Source: Bacteroidota bacterium (GTDB taxonomy: Bacteria > Bacteroidota > Rhodothermia > Rhodothermales > Rubricoccaceae). Taken from it: a stretch of 10,315 nt of DNA. This document shows, piece by piece, positions 1 through 6,509 of the stretch (the stretch's first letter is position 1; every line of letters begins with the position of its first letter). The position numbers and the translations under genes are program-made. Below the pieces are notes generated by a model, which ran no database searches, was not told the DNA's origin, and worked only from the letters and a program-made list of their open reading frames with translations. The stretch covers positions 1 through 10,315 of the forward strand of contig JADFLK010000040.1 of the NCBI GenBank assembly GCA_022564455.1, in the 5' to 3' direction.

Positions 1-554
1 CCAAGCGGTTACCATGCTGCGGTGACGGAGACCAATTTTCGTCTTCCGGCGTACCTTGATGTATGTATTTCCGAACAGCAAAGTCCATCACGGCCACCAA
101 CGATACAGTGTGGACAGGCGGCTGCCTCCACCTGCGCGCACGTGACACCTTTACCATCACCGACGATCTTCTCGCCGAGGCGGGCGGCGAATTCCTTGCC
201 AGGATTGAACCTGCACCCGGCGGTGGGGGCGCCAACGCCCGTATTGGCGACGAAGTAGTCGAGCCGCCGTTTGTCCCATTGCCACGGCTAGAACCGAACT
301 ATCCAAACCCGGTTCGACAATGAACGACCTTCCGCTTTTCGATCCCGGAGGCGGCACGAGTCACCCTAAAGATCTACGACGTGCTCGGGCGCGAGGTCAT
401 GACGCTTTTCGATCACGACCACGAAGCGGGAAGTGTGACGCTGCTCTGGAATCCGGCAGGCCACTCCGGGCGACCCTTGCCGAACGGGGTCTACGTGTAC
501 CGGCTCACGATGGCCGACCTGATCTATACAGGCACGGTAACAGTGCTGAACTGA
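1..554 (+). pseudogene. 3' end of a secreted protein with a T9SS type A sorting domain, disrupted
   Basis: This is the C-terminal part of an exported protein whose 5' end lies outside the window. Codons in frame with position 63 read a segment containing SITATNDTV and AEAGGEFLARIEP, typical of the small beta domain that often precedes T9SS tails, then the hallmark NYPNP at about 297-311. The same frame continues to a TGA at 552-554 with TTFRFSIPEAA, LKIYDVLGREV, LPNGVYVYRL and a final TVTVLN, which is a full sorting domain. However, a TGA at 321-323 interrupts the domain just after YPNPVRQ. Upstream, this frame closes at a TGA at 57-59, while the first ~60 bases read plausibly in frame 1, which suggests one missing base near 57-66. 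A product ending at 321 would lack the sorting signal and should not be exported by T9SS. The lesions may be genuine decay or sequencing/assembly errors. Family assignment is firm; pseudogene status is inferred. Confidence 0.72.
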
Positions 555-600
555 CCCCCACGGACATTCTCCAGTCAGAGCGATCTCGTCAACAAATAAC

Positions 601-631
601 AGGGCCCCGCGGTGGCGGCCCGCGAGGCCCT
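601..631 (-). terminator. Rho-independent terminator, minus strand
   Basis: Arms at 601-612 (AGGGCCCCGCGG) and 620-631 (CCGCGAGGCCCT) flank a 7-nt loop. In minus-strand RNA the one non-Watson-Crick position is a U-G wobble, so all 12 positions pair; in plus-strand RNA it is a C-A mismatch. The bases below 601, read on the minus strand, are GTTATTTGTT, a U-rich tail, whereas the plus-strand side is not T-rich. It therefore fits termination of the TPR-HTH gene, whose stop is 57 nt away. It may also insulate the convergent T9SS gene ending at 554. Confidence 0.75.
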
Positions 632-687
632 GGCTAGCCGGTCAATGCGCCGAGCTCACCCGAACCCGTGCACTGCTCCCTTCCGGC

Positions 688-1695
688 CTAGCTGTTGATG
701 TTCCGGTGGATCGCCTGGCGAGTCAGGCCAATGCGCCGGCCCAACTGCGAGCGGTTGTCGATACCGGGGATGCCCACAAAGCCATTCACAAGGCTGGTGA
801 GGTATTCCTGGCGAAGCTTGTTGATGGGCACGGGGCCGAGAATCTTGGCGATATCCAACTCGGCGAGTTCACGCTGGCAGGCCGCCATGTCCTCCTCCAG
901 CCGCTCAAGCAACGATTGCCATACGGGCGTCTTGTGGAAGGCGATGCGCGCCTGCTCGTAGTACTCAAGCGCGAGGCCGTAGAACTTGAAATCGTTGTGG
1001 TAGATCTGCGCGAGGATGTGCAGGACAACGGCCTGCTCGGACATCAGCTTGTTGCGGCACGCCAATTCATACGCCTTCTGAAGTTGCTCCTCACCCTGCT
1101 GCGTTTTGCCTGACTTCACCAGCGCGTAGCCCTTGTACATCAGGGCCTTGGGGATGTACTCCACGTACCCGTTGCGGCGGCTGAGGTTGTAGACCCGCAT
1201 GAAGAGCTCGATGGCCTGCTCGTAGAAGTTCTGCGAGAGCAGCGTGCCCCCCTTCTGAAGCAGCGCGGCGATCTCCCAACCTCGGGTGCCCATGCGGCGC
1301 GCCTCTTCCTTCACGCGATCGAAGTACTGCTCGGCGGCAGCCAGCGAGGCCAGGCGGTGCCGCATCATCCAGCCGAGGCGGTAGTCGAGAACGATGGTCT
1401 GGTAATCGTCCTGCGGCTCTATCAGTGCCAGTTCGGTCTTGACACGCTCGATGGGCGCATCGCGCAGGCAACGCACGGCCTGAAGCTGAACGTGCGTCTT
1501 GGCGGTTGCATCCAGATCCGGGCTCTTAAGGAGTTCATTGAACTCGAGGAACGCATCATACACGCGCGCCTGTTCGATATGCTCAAGGGCCTGCTCCCAG
1601 CGCGCCCTGAGTTGCTCAGGATACGACGCCAGATACTCGGTGGCGCGTTCGATATGCTCGCGCTCGTGCGCCGGAATCATCGGTACGGAGGGCAT
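688..1695 (-). CDS. TPR-repeat protein with C-terminal Fis-like helix-turn-helix
   Basis: The product is a 335-residue, helix-rich soluble protein with no signal peptide or membrane segment. Residues about 40-260 form successive helical hairpins with TPR-like spacing (for example AAEQYFDRVKEEA, QNFYEQAIELFMRVYNL, ALVKSGKTQQGEEQLQKAYE, YGLALEYYEQARIAF), so it probably binds a protein partner. The last ~22 residues contain NRSQLGRRIGLTRQAIHRNI (314-333), which matches the Fis/NtrC-type helix-turn-helix in pattern and in its position at the extreme C-terminus; this is inferred from pattern only. A TTG at 1728 would add 11 residues, and an in-frame ATG at 1680 would remove five. ATG 1695 was chosen as the most upstream ATG; no clear Shine-Dalgarno sequence decides it. 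The gene stands alone: a terminator-like hairpin lies just upstream and a strong terminator downstream. A DNA-binding regulator with a TPR input domain is the best guess; no specific family was recognised. Confidence 0.8.
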   Translation of the reverse strand: MPSVPMIPAHEREHIERATEYLASYPEQLRARWEQALEHIEQARVYDAFLEFNELLKSPDLDATAKTHVQLQAVRCLRDAPIERVKTELALIEPQDDYQTIVLDYRLGWMMRHRLASLAAAEQYFDRVKEEARRMGTRGWEIAALLQKGGTLLSQNFYEQAIELFMRVYNLSRRNGYVEYIPKALMYKGYALVKSGKTQQGEEQLQKAYELACRNKLMSEQAVVLHILAQIYHNDFKFYGLALEYYEQARIAFHKTPVWQSLLERLEEDMAACQRELAELDIAKILGPVPINKLRQEYLTSLVNGFVGIPGIDNRSQLGRRIGLTRQAIHRNINS

Positions 1696-1738
1696 AAACG
1701 CTCGATGCTGTAGGAATCGGGGATACAACCCTTCGAGG

Positions 1739-1760
1739 AAAAAACCGCTTCTGCGGTTCG
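1739..1760 (-). terminator. Terminator-like hairpin just upstream of the TPR-HTH gene, minus strand
   Basis: On the minus strand, stem AACCGC (1758-1753) and GCGGTT (1748-1743) enclose the loop AGAA, followed by four more T residues (1742-1739). This is a short but GC-rich stem with a U-tract, the form of an intrinsic terminator. The plus-strand reading has no T-tract. It sits 44 nt before the ATG at 1695, so it is either the end of a transcript arriving from the receiver/H-box gene 450 bp upstream or an attenuator in the leader of the TPR-HTH gene. If it terminates fully, the TPR-HTH promoter would have to lie in the few dozen bases between it and the start. Confidence 0.5.
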
Positions 1761-2212
1761 ATTGGCCGATCTGAAATGCTTTTCCCGGTATCGGCGTCCG
1801 TCAGATTTACTTAAGCCCACCGACGCCTCTGCTTTCCGCTTTCGGCCTTCCCCCCACGATATCCTTACCAATAGGGCGTCTGTCCTGGAGGATTGGAAAT
1901 TGAAGATCGGAGATTGGGGATGTGCATTGTAGAGCCGAGACGGAAGACAGAGAACTGAGGACGGAGGACCGTGGGTTGATATAGGATTTTAGATTTCGGA
2001 GTATCAACACTCCTATATGTGATCTCGGACTGCGTTGTGTAGAGAACAGACGACAGAGGGCCAAGACCTTGTTCCTGAATTCTGACCCCAGAGAACCCAA
2101 GCACCATTCACCTTTTTCACTTCACCTTTTTCACTTTCAAGGGCACTCTCACACTCTCATCCCGCAAATCTGCAACCTTTCAATCTGTAGCCTTCTAATC
2201 CCGTACAGACTC
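1761..2212. other. Repeat-rich spacer of about 450 bp, no gene seen
   Basis: No credible gene is seen on either strand: the short frames present have low-complexity products and match no recognisable family. The stretch is visibly less GC-rich than the genes around it. It is built of short degenerate words: on the plus strand, purine-rich runs such as GGAAGACAGAGAACTGAGGA (1941-1960) and ATTGAAGATCGGAGATTGGG (1899-1918); further on, pyrimidine-rich runs (2102-2212). TTGTAGAG...GACAGAG near 1927-1951 recurs as TTGTGTAGAG...GACAGAG near 2035-2057. A small perfect inverted repeat GGAGT/ACTCC lies at 1998-2013. The 10-mer TTCTGACCCC occurs here (about 2078-2087) and again in the spacer at about 5788-5797. 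No convincing promoter was identified. Confidence 0.6.
2106..2133. repeat. Exact tandem duplication of a 14-mer
   Basis: TTCACCTTTTTCAC occupies 2106-2119 and is repeated without change at 2120-2133. It lies in the spacer downstream of the receiver/H-box gene, whose stop is at 2213. Each unit itself contains two TTCAC-like words, so slippage is a plausible origin. No function is evident. Confidence 0.9.
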
Positions 2213-2980
2213 CTAGCCCTCGTCAATGTGGTCGTCCGTACCCAATGCGCCTGCAATACGCTCCCGGAGAGCCGACAACCGGGCAAGGGCCTCGGAGAGT
2301 TGCTGCGTGGCAGCATTGATGTCCTCAATGGGGCCCACGATGGGTGAGTCGGGTTGCTCCGTTCGGGCTACTTCCATAAGGAACTGGGCATTACCCGTTA
2401 TTACAGTAAGGGGGTTGTTGATTGCGTGGGCCACGGCCCCAGCCTCCGCCCGAAGCTCCTCCAGCATTGCGATTGCTGCCTCGGCCGAGAGCTGTGAGGC
2501 CTCTGCACCCTCGAATTCTGTATTCGGATCGTCTGCCATGTCCAGTAACCGGCTCATTTCGGAAGCAACTGCGTCGAGGCTCTCGCATTCGGGCACCGCG
2601 CCGGGTGTCAGCACAAAGCAGGCCGTAGCCCCAGCTTTCATGGCCGCTTTGGAGACATCCGCGATTGTTGAATCCCCGTTTGTGCGCACGAAAAAATACG
2701 ACTCCAGCCCTAACGTGGCTCGTAGATCCAGCAAATCCAACCCGGACCCGTCCGGAAGTTCATGGGCCATCAGGACCGCATCGAAGGGATTACCGCTCAG
2801 ATACGCCTTTGCCGACGCCAACGTACTGCACCGCGTCACCGCCACATTGGGAAGACGTTGAGGTAAATGCTGCTGCATCGCCTCGGCCAGCACATCGTCC
2901 GGCTCCACGAGGAGCACGGAGATCGATAAGCCACCGACGCCGTTGCGGCCGTTTGAGTGCGGACGGTATCGATGAGTCAT
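2213..2980 (-). CDS. Degenerate receiver plus H-box protein lacking a kinase ATPase domain
   Basis: The product has 255 residues from ATG 2980 (an in-frame TTG at 3040 would add 20). Residues 19-147 have a response-regulator receiver fold: SVLLVEPDD (21-29) supplies the first strand and acidic residues, and ELPDGSGLDLL (74-84) the usual loop after the phosphorylation site. The phosphoacceptor Asp is replaced by Ala72 (FDAVLMAHELPDG) and the conserved Lys by Thr125 (FVLTP), although Thr100 remains. Residues 165-245 form a helical pair resembling HisKA, with AGAVAHAINNPLTVI around His185, but the usual Glu after the His is Ala186. The protein ends about 70 residues after His185, and no N, G1 or G2 boxes of an ATPase domain follow. 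It starts 69 nt after the stop of the PAS sensor gene on the same strand, so co-transcription is likely. It is probably a dimerising signalling adaptor, or a phosphoacceptor for another kinase. Domain resemblance is clear; function is inferred. Confidence 0.82.
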   Translation of the reverse strand: MTHRYRPHSNGRNGVGGLSISVLLVEPDDVLAEAMQQHLPQRLPNVAVTRCSTLASAKAYLSGNPFDAVLMAHELPDGSGLDLLDLRATLGLESYFFVRTNGDSTIADVSKAAMKAGATACFVLTPGAVPECESLDAVASEMSRLLDMADDPNTEFEGAEASQLSAEAAIAMLEELRAEAGAVAHAINNPLTVITGNAQFLMEVARTEQPDSPIVGPIEDINAATQQLSEALARLSALRERIAGALGTDDHIDEG

Positions 2981-3049
2981 GCCGGCGTGATTCGTAAGAG
3001 GCGGCCCAAGGTACACCGCCCCGTGTGCTGCCTGTAGCAAAGGCTGGTT

Positions 3050-4690
3050 TTACACCGGGTGGGCGACGGCCGGTGTGATACCTCCCAGGCCATCGCCGGT
3101 GGAGAGCGTTTGGCGTGGAAGATCCATGCCGAGGAGCACGCGGCGCTCAGTCTGGCCATCGTCGGTGCCCACACTTTTGCGCCAGAGTATGCGCCGAACC
3201 GGGCCTTCCGCCGATTGGACATCCATCGGGTAGCTGCCTTCCGACGGCCCCCAGAACCAGTGGTTGAACCGCTCTTTCTCTGTACCAGACAGGCCCAAAA
3301 CACTTACAAACGCTGTGAAATGAGGCACCTGTTGAATGGTACGCCCGGTGATGTCCTGGGTGGCACGGTTCCACCGGCGCGTGCTTCCACCGGCGTCGAA
3401 CGAGGCGAGAACCACGCCGGCCTCGTCCAGCAAACGGCTGATGGATGTGTCTGCTGCCGTGAGTTGCGCCACACGCTGATCAACCATCAGATCGAGCGCA
3501 TCACTGAAGGTGGAGATCTGGCGTTCGAGATCGCGTTGATTGGCAACGTCGGTAGCCTGGATGATGACGCCTGGTTTCTCGTCAACGTAGACGGCACGTA
3601 GCGATACCTGAACGGTGCGGCGCACGTCGTCGCGGTTGACGAGCGCGTATTCAATACCCGAAATCGAGCTATTCTCCCGGAGGCTGCGGCGGGCCAACTC
3701 AAACAGCGGTTCAATGGGCATGACCTCGTTCAGCGCCTCAATGCGTTGGCCACGCACTGCCTCGAACGGCAAACCGGTCATGGCGTAAAAGGCCGGGTTC
3801 GCTTCCACGATGTGGCCATCCAGCGTACACAGAAGGACGTAGTGTGGATTGATTTGAAACAAAGCCGCTATGTGGCTCCGAGCCTCAACGTTACGTGTGT
3901 AACTACTCTTGAGAGCATCTGCCATCACATCAAACGGATCTGCAAGCGGCCCCAGGATCGCCCTTGCCATGTCCACCTGATGCCGTGCGGTGTCGTCGTC
4001 GAATCGATCGATGCCGGCAAGGCGCTTCGCGAGAGCCTCCATACGCTGAGCTGTTCGCTTGCCTGCATAAGAGGAGAGCGTAGCGAGACTCATTCCGATC
4101 AGCAGCCATGCCAGTAACGCGCCGATAACGATACCTCGGGCGTCGGCCCTGGCAACTGCGTGAACATCCTTTGCGGCTTTCAACACCGCCACAAGTTCGC
4201 CGGAGGCCACCGGCTTGAGGGCCAGGAAGTAGTTCGCTCCATTCCACGAAGCCATCCGCACGGATTCCGAGTTGCCCGTCTCGGCCACGACCGCCGACCA
4301 GTTTATCTGTTGGAGGCCCGTCGGATCGCTGGCCGCCAGGAGCCCGCCCCGGCGGTGCAGGATAGCGATTCCCGCCAGGTCGTTTTCCTCAGCAAGCGTT
4401 TCCAGTCTGGAGTCCACGCTGCCGCTAAGCCACCGATCTTGGCCATTGAGACCTGGGCTGTCGACAAAAGCTGCGATGGAGGCAGAGATTGCCACGAGCC
4501 TCTCTTTCGCCACAGTCTCCGCAGATTCCGTACGATCAGCTACTGCGAGCGCCGTCACTGCTGCAATCAACACCGTGGCCAGGACAAAAACGGCCAGCGC
4601 GGCGCGTGTCGCAGGAGAATGGCTGGGCATAAAACTTGGGCGGGTGGGCGCAATTCCGCGTGGCACAGGAGCGATCCGTCTACCCGTCAT
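3050..4690 (-). CDS. Membrane-bound PAS sensor protein without an output domain
   Basis: The product has 546 residues from ATG 4690; ATG 4630 would give 526 residues with a shorter cytoplasmic N-terminus and is equally plausible. A first membrane helix spans about 29-51. An extracytoplasmic region of about 135 residues follows, with IAILHRRGGLLAASDPTG resembling a Cache-type sensor fold. A second helix spans about 187-208, followed by a HAMP-like linker (208-265). PAS domain 1 lies at about 273-385 (LLCTLDGHIVEANPAFYAMTG), then a helical, probably coiled-coil, segment (383-417), and a second PAS-like domain at about 418-525 (VVLASFDAGG...WNRATQDITGR). The architecture is that of a sensor histidine kinase or diguanylate cyclase, but the protein ends after the second PAS with no H-box, ATPase, GGDEF or methyl-accepting domain. 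The next gene encodes a receiver/H-box protein, its likely partner. The ligand is unknown. Confidence 0.87.
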   Translation of the reverse strand: MTGRRIAPVPRGIAPTRPSFMPSHSPATRAALAVFVLATVLIAAVTALAVADRTESAETVAKERLVAISASIAAFVDSPGLNGQDRWLSGSVDSRLETLAEENDLAGIAILHRRGGLLAASDPTGLQQINWSAVVAETGNSESVRMASWNGANYFLALKPVASGELVAVLKAAKDVHAVARADARGIVIGALLAWLLIGMSLATLSSYAGKRTAQRMEALAKRLAGIDRFDDDTARHQVDMARAILGPLADPFDVMADALKSSYTRNVEARSHIAALFQINPHYVLLCTLDGHIVEANPAFYAMTGLPFEAVRGQRIEALNEVMPIEPLFELARRSLRENSSISGIEYALVNRDDVRRTVQVSLRAVYVDEKPGVIIQATDVANQRDLERQISTFSDALDLMVDQRVAQLTAADTSISRLLDEAGVVLASFDAGGSTRRWNRATQDITGRTIQQVPHFTAFVSVLGLSGTEKERFNHWFWGPSEGSYPMDVQSAEGPVRRILWRKSVGTDDGQTERRVLLGMDLPRQTLSTGDGLGGITPAVAHPV

Positions 4691-4846
4691 CCGTTACGGA
4701 ACTACCTGCCCACCCTACCATCGGGGACGATAGCGCAGCAGGACCAGCTGAATGTGGGGTAGAAAACGTGCCGGGAGCCATTCGTTCAAAGCCTGTACCG
4801 TTCCTTTTCGATGCGACTTCCAGCGGCACCTTTCCAGTCAACTTCG

Positions 4847-5701
4847 TTATGCCTCATCCAGATCGGAACGCGCATCTTCAATCGCATAGCCTCGATCTGT
4901 CTGTACGATCCGCCCAGTCGCTATCTCGGGGTCGTGTTCAAAGAAGACCATCCACTCTCCATCTACCGCCTCGTCGAGCACGCGCTTCTTCTCTGCGAGG
5001 GTGTCGAGTGGCGCCACGTCGTAAGCCATAATCCACAAAAGTTGGACATGCGCCGAGGTCGGCAAGAGGTCGGCGGCGTAGAGCAGCGTGCCCTCCTCCC
5101 CGCTGATCACCGGCAGTTGCTGCCCTCGCGTGTGGCCGTCCACCACGATCATGCGGATGCCTGGAAACGGCGTCTCGATACCGTCTAGTAGGTTCAGCTT
5201 GCCGGATGTTTCGAGCGGATCGAGATTCTCGGCCAGAAAAGACGCCTGCTCGCGCGGGCTTTCATGCGCCCACGCCCAATGCGCCCGCTGTAGGTGATGG
5301 GTGGCGTTTGGAAACGTGAGGGCCAGTTCTCCTTTTGCATCGCGCGTAGTGGACCCCCCCGCGTGGTCGAAATGCAGGTGGGTGAGGATCACGTCGGTGA
5401 TGTCGTGCGGGGCTACGCCCACAGCCTCCAGCGAACGGTGGAGATCGAACGACTCCCGATCGACGCCAAAGATGCTCCCGAACTTCGCGTCGTACTTATC
5501 ACCGAGCCCGTTGTCGATCAGGATGGTCCGCCCATGGCCGCGTAGCAGCAGGCAGCGCATGGCGAGCGGTATCCGGTTCTGTTCGTCGGGCGGGATACGC
5601 CGCTGCCAGAGATTCCTCGGCACGATCCCGAACATCGCACCACCGTCGAGGCGCAGGAAGCCTGCATGGATGATGTCGAGTTGGTAGCCTGCCAGGTGCA
5701 T
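4847..5701 (-). CDS. MBL-fold metallo-hydrolase, lactonase-like (YtnP-type)
   Basis: The product is a 284-residue cytoplasmic enzyme with a complete binuclear metal site of the metallo-beta-lactamase fold: THLHFDH gives His108, His110, Asp112 and His113; GHTRGQ gives His190; AADLLPT gives Asp211; FFEHD gives His256. The N-terminal LDGGAMFGIVPRNLW and the LPTSAHVQLLWIMAYD region resemble the group containing Bacillus YtnP, reported as a quorum-quenching N-acyl-homoserine lactonase. That subgroup call is from memory of the family, and the natural substrate could be another lactone or ester. Length is normal and no active-site residue is missing. The ATG at 5701 has no obvious Shine-Dalgarno sequence; its upstream region is the heptamer-repeat spacer. 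It lies 156 bp upstream of the PAS sensor gene on the same strand, so a shared transcript is possible. Confidence 0.9.
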   Translation of the reverse strand: MHLAGYQLDIIHAGFLRLDGGAMFGIVPRNLWQRRIPPDEQNRIPLAMRCLLLRGHGRTILIDNGLGDKYDAKFGSIFGVDRESFDLHRSLEAVGVAPHDITDVILTHLHFDHAGGSTTRDAKGELALTFPNATHHLQRAHWAWAHESPREQASFLAENLDPLETSGKLNLLDGIETPFPGIRMIVVDGHTRGQQLPVISGEEGTLLYAADLLPTSAHVQLLWIMAYDVAPLDTLAEKKRVLDEAVDGEWMVFFEHDPEIATGRIVQTDRGYAIEDARSDLDEA

Positions 5702-5748
5702 AAAGTGTTGAAGAGTGAACGATGAAGACCGATTGGAAGGTTACGAGC

Positions 5749-5776
5749 TTGAAGGTTGAAGGTTGAAGGTTGAAGA
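5749..5776. repeat. Four tandem copies of the heptamer TTGAAGG
   Basis: TTGAAGG is repeated at 5749-5755, 5756-5762 and 5763-5769, with a fourth copy TTGAAGA at 5770-5776. A related TTGGAAGG lies at about 5733-5740. The array sits 48 bp upstream of the MBL hydrolase start, so if transcription begins further upstream it would be in that leader as CCTTCAA repeats. It resembles heptanucleotide short tandem repeats known from cyanobacteria and other genomes. No function can be read from it. Confidence 0.92.
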
Positions 5777-5830
5777 TTACGCCTTTCTGGTTCTCCTTCT
5801 GACCCCTAAACACTAGCCTCCGACACCTGG

Positions 5831-5861
5831 CCTCGTGTAATCACGTATTCCACGTAATCAC
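5831..5861. repeat. Left inverted copy of the GTGATTACGTG element flanking the LON gene
   Basis: The element runs from CCTCG to CACGTAATCAC and overlaps the TGA stop (5858-5860) of the LON gene. Its core CACGTAATCAC (5851-5861) is the exact reverse complement of GTGATTACGTG at 6514-6524 upstream of the same gene, and its outer CCTCG mirrors CGAGG at 6535-6539. Between them, TACGTGA also matches after small gaps. The word GTAATCAC occurs twice inside this copy. Confidence 0.7.
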
Positions 5862-6502
5862 AACGTCAGCCCAGGAAACCCATTCGCATGTCCGTCGCCC
5901 TGCGCCAGGCGGCCAATCTTCTGCGCTTGCTCAATGCGCTCGAAGAGGCTTTTGAAGTGCTCAATGAGGTACGCCACGCGCTCGTCCTCTGTCGTCATTT
6001 CGAGAAGCTCCTGCTTCTGCTCCACCTCCAATCCGGCGTTGCGCGCTACCACGAACGACACCGACGGAGCTTTCTCGTAAATCGACGTGCGGATCTCCTC
6101 CCCGGCCATTTCCAGCAGTTTGATGTGCAAGGTGATGACGCGCTCGCGGGAGGCCAAATCCACCTCCTCCGTATTGCCGTCGATGCCGAACGTGGCAATG
6201 TCGGCGGTCAGGTACGGCTGGTCGCGGAAGACCTCAACAATGCGAAACCGCACCTCGCCGGAGGCCACGATGTCGAGGCGGCCGTCGTCGTACTTGTTCA
6301 GGACGCGGCGCACCCGGGCCGTGCAGCCTACTTCCGCTATCTCGTCCTCTGTTGCGTACACGATTCCGAACGGCCGGTCCTCCGCCATGCACAACTGTAC
6401 CATCTCGCGGTAGCGCGACTCGAAGATGTGCAGCGGAACGGGCTCATTGGGATAGACGACGATACCCAGCGGAAACAAAGGAAGGCGGCCGGATGGATTC
6501 AT
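5858..6502 (-). CDS. LON peptidase substrate-binding domain protein (standalone)
   Basis: The product has 214 residues consisting essentially of one LON N-terminal domain (Pfam LON_substr_bdg). Diagnostic are LPLFPLGIVVYPNEPVPLH and IFESRYREMV (7-34), the FGIVYATEDEIAEVGC segment, and GRLDIVASGEVRFRI followed by a helical C-terminal half. There is no AAA+ ATPase or Ser/Lys protease domain, and the length is normal for the standalone bacterial family, so it is not a truncated Lon protease. Its exact role is not established; the domain binds polypeptides in Lon. ATG 6502 begins directly at the conserved domain and no upstream alternative is needed. It is the first gene of the minus-strand block, 156 bp before the MBL hydrolase, and is divergent from the symporter gene. 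Imperfect inverted repeats lie on both sides. Confidence 0.93.
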   Translation of the reverse strand: MNPSGRLPLFPLGIVVYPNEPVPLHIFESRYREMVQLCMAEDRPFGIVYATEDEIAEVGCTARVRRVLNKYDDGRLDIVASGEVRFRIVEVFRDQPYLTADIATFGIDGNTEEVDLASRERVITLHIKLLEMAGEEIRTSIYEKAPSVSFVVARNAGLEVEQKQELLEMTTEDERVAYLIEHFKSLFERIEQAQKIGRLAQGDGHANGFPGLTL

Positions 6503-6509
6503 GCTGGGG

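Noticed and set aside
321..323. TGA read as an amino acid (recoding) in the T9SS gene
   Set aside because: TGA ends other genes here (for example 5858-5860 and 552-554), Trp is encoded by TGG throughout, and no selenocysteine-type element is evident. A lesion or error is simpler.
2226..2861. Long plus-strand reading frame (about 211 codons) opposite the receiver/H-box gene
   Set aside because: Its Ser/Ala/Arg-rich product shows no family resemblance, while the minus strand has clear receiver and H-box motifs.
2981..3040. TTG start at 3040 for the receiver/H-box gene
   Set aside because: It would add 20 residues outside the receiver fold, and no ribosome-binding signal favours it; ATG 2980 lies closer to the domain.
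4160..4762. Plus-strand reading frames of about 150-200 codons opposite the start of the PAS sensor
   Set aside because: Two overlapping frames of low-complexity Arg/Ser/Pro composition, with no start signal and no domain; shadows of the sensor gene.
5749..5776. CRISPR-like array
   Set aside because: The units are 7 bp, directly tandem and have no spacers; no cas gene is present.
5858..6502. Truncated ATP-dependent Lon protease
   Set aside because: Standalone LON-domain proteins of this length are a normal family, and the flanking sequence holds no remnants of AAA+ or protease domains.
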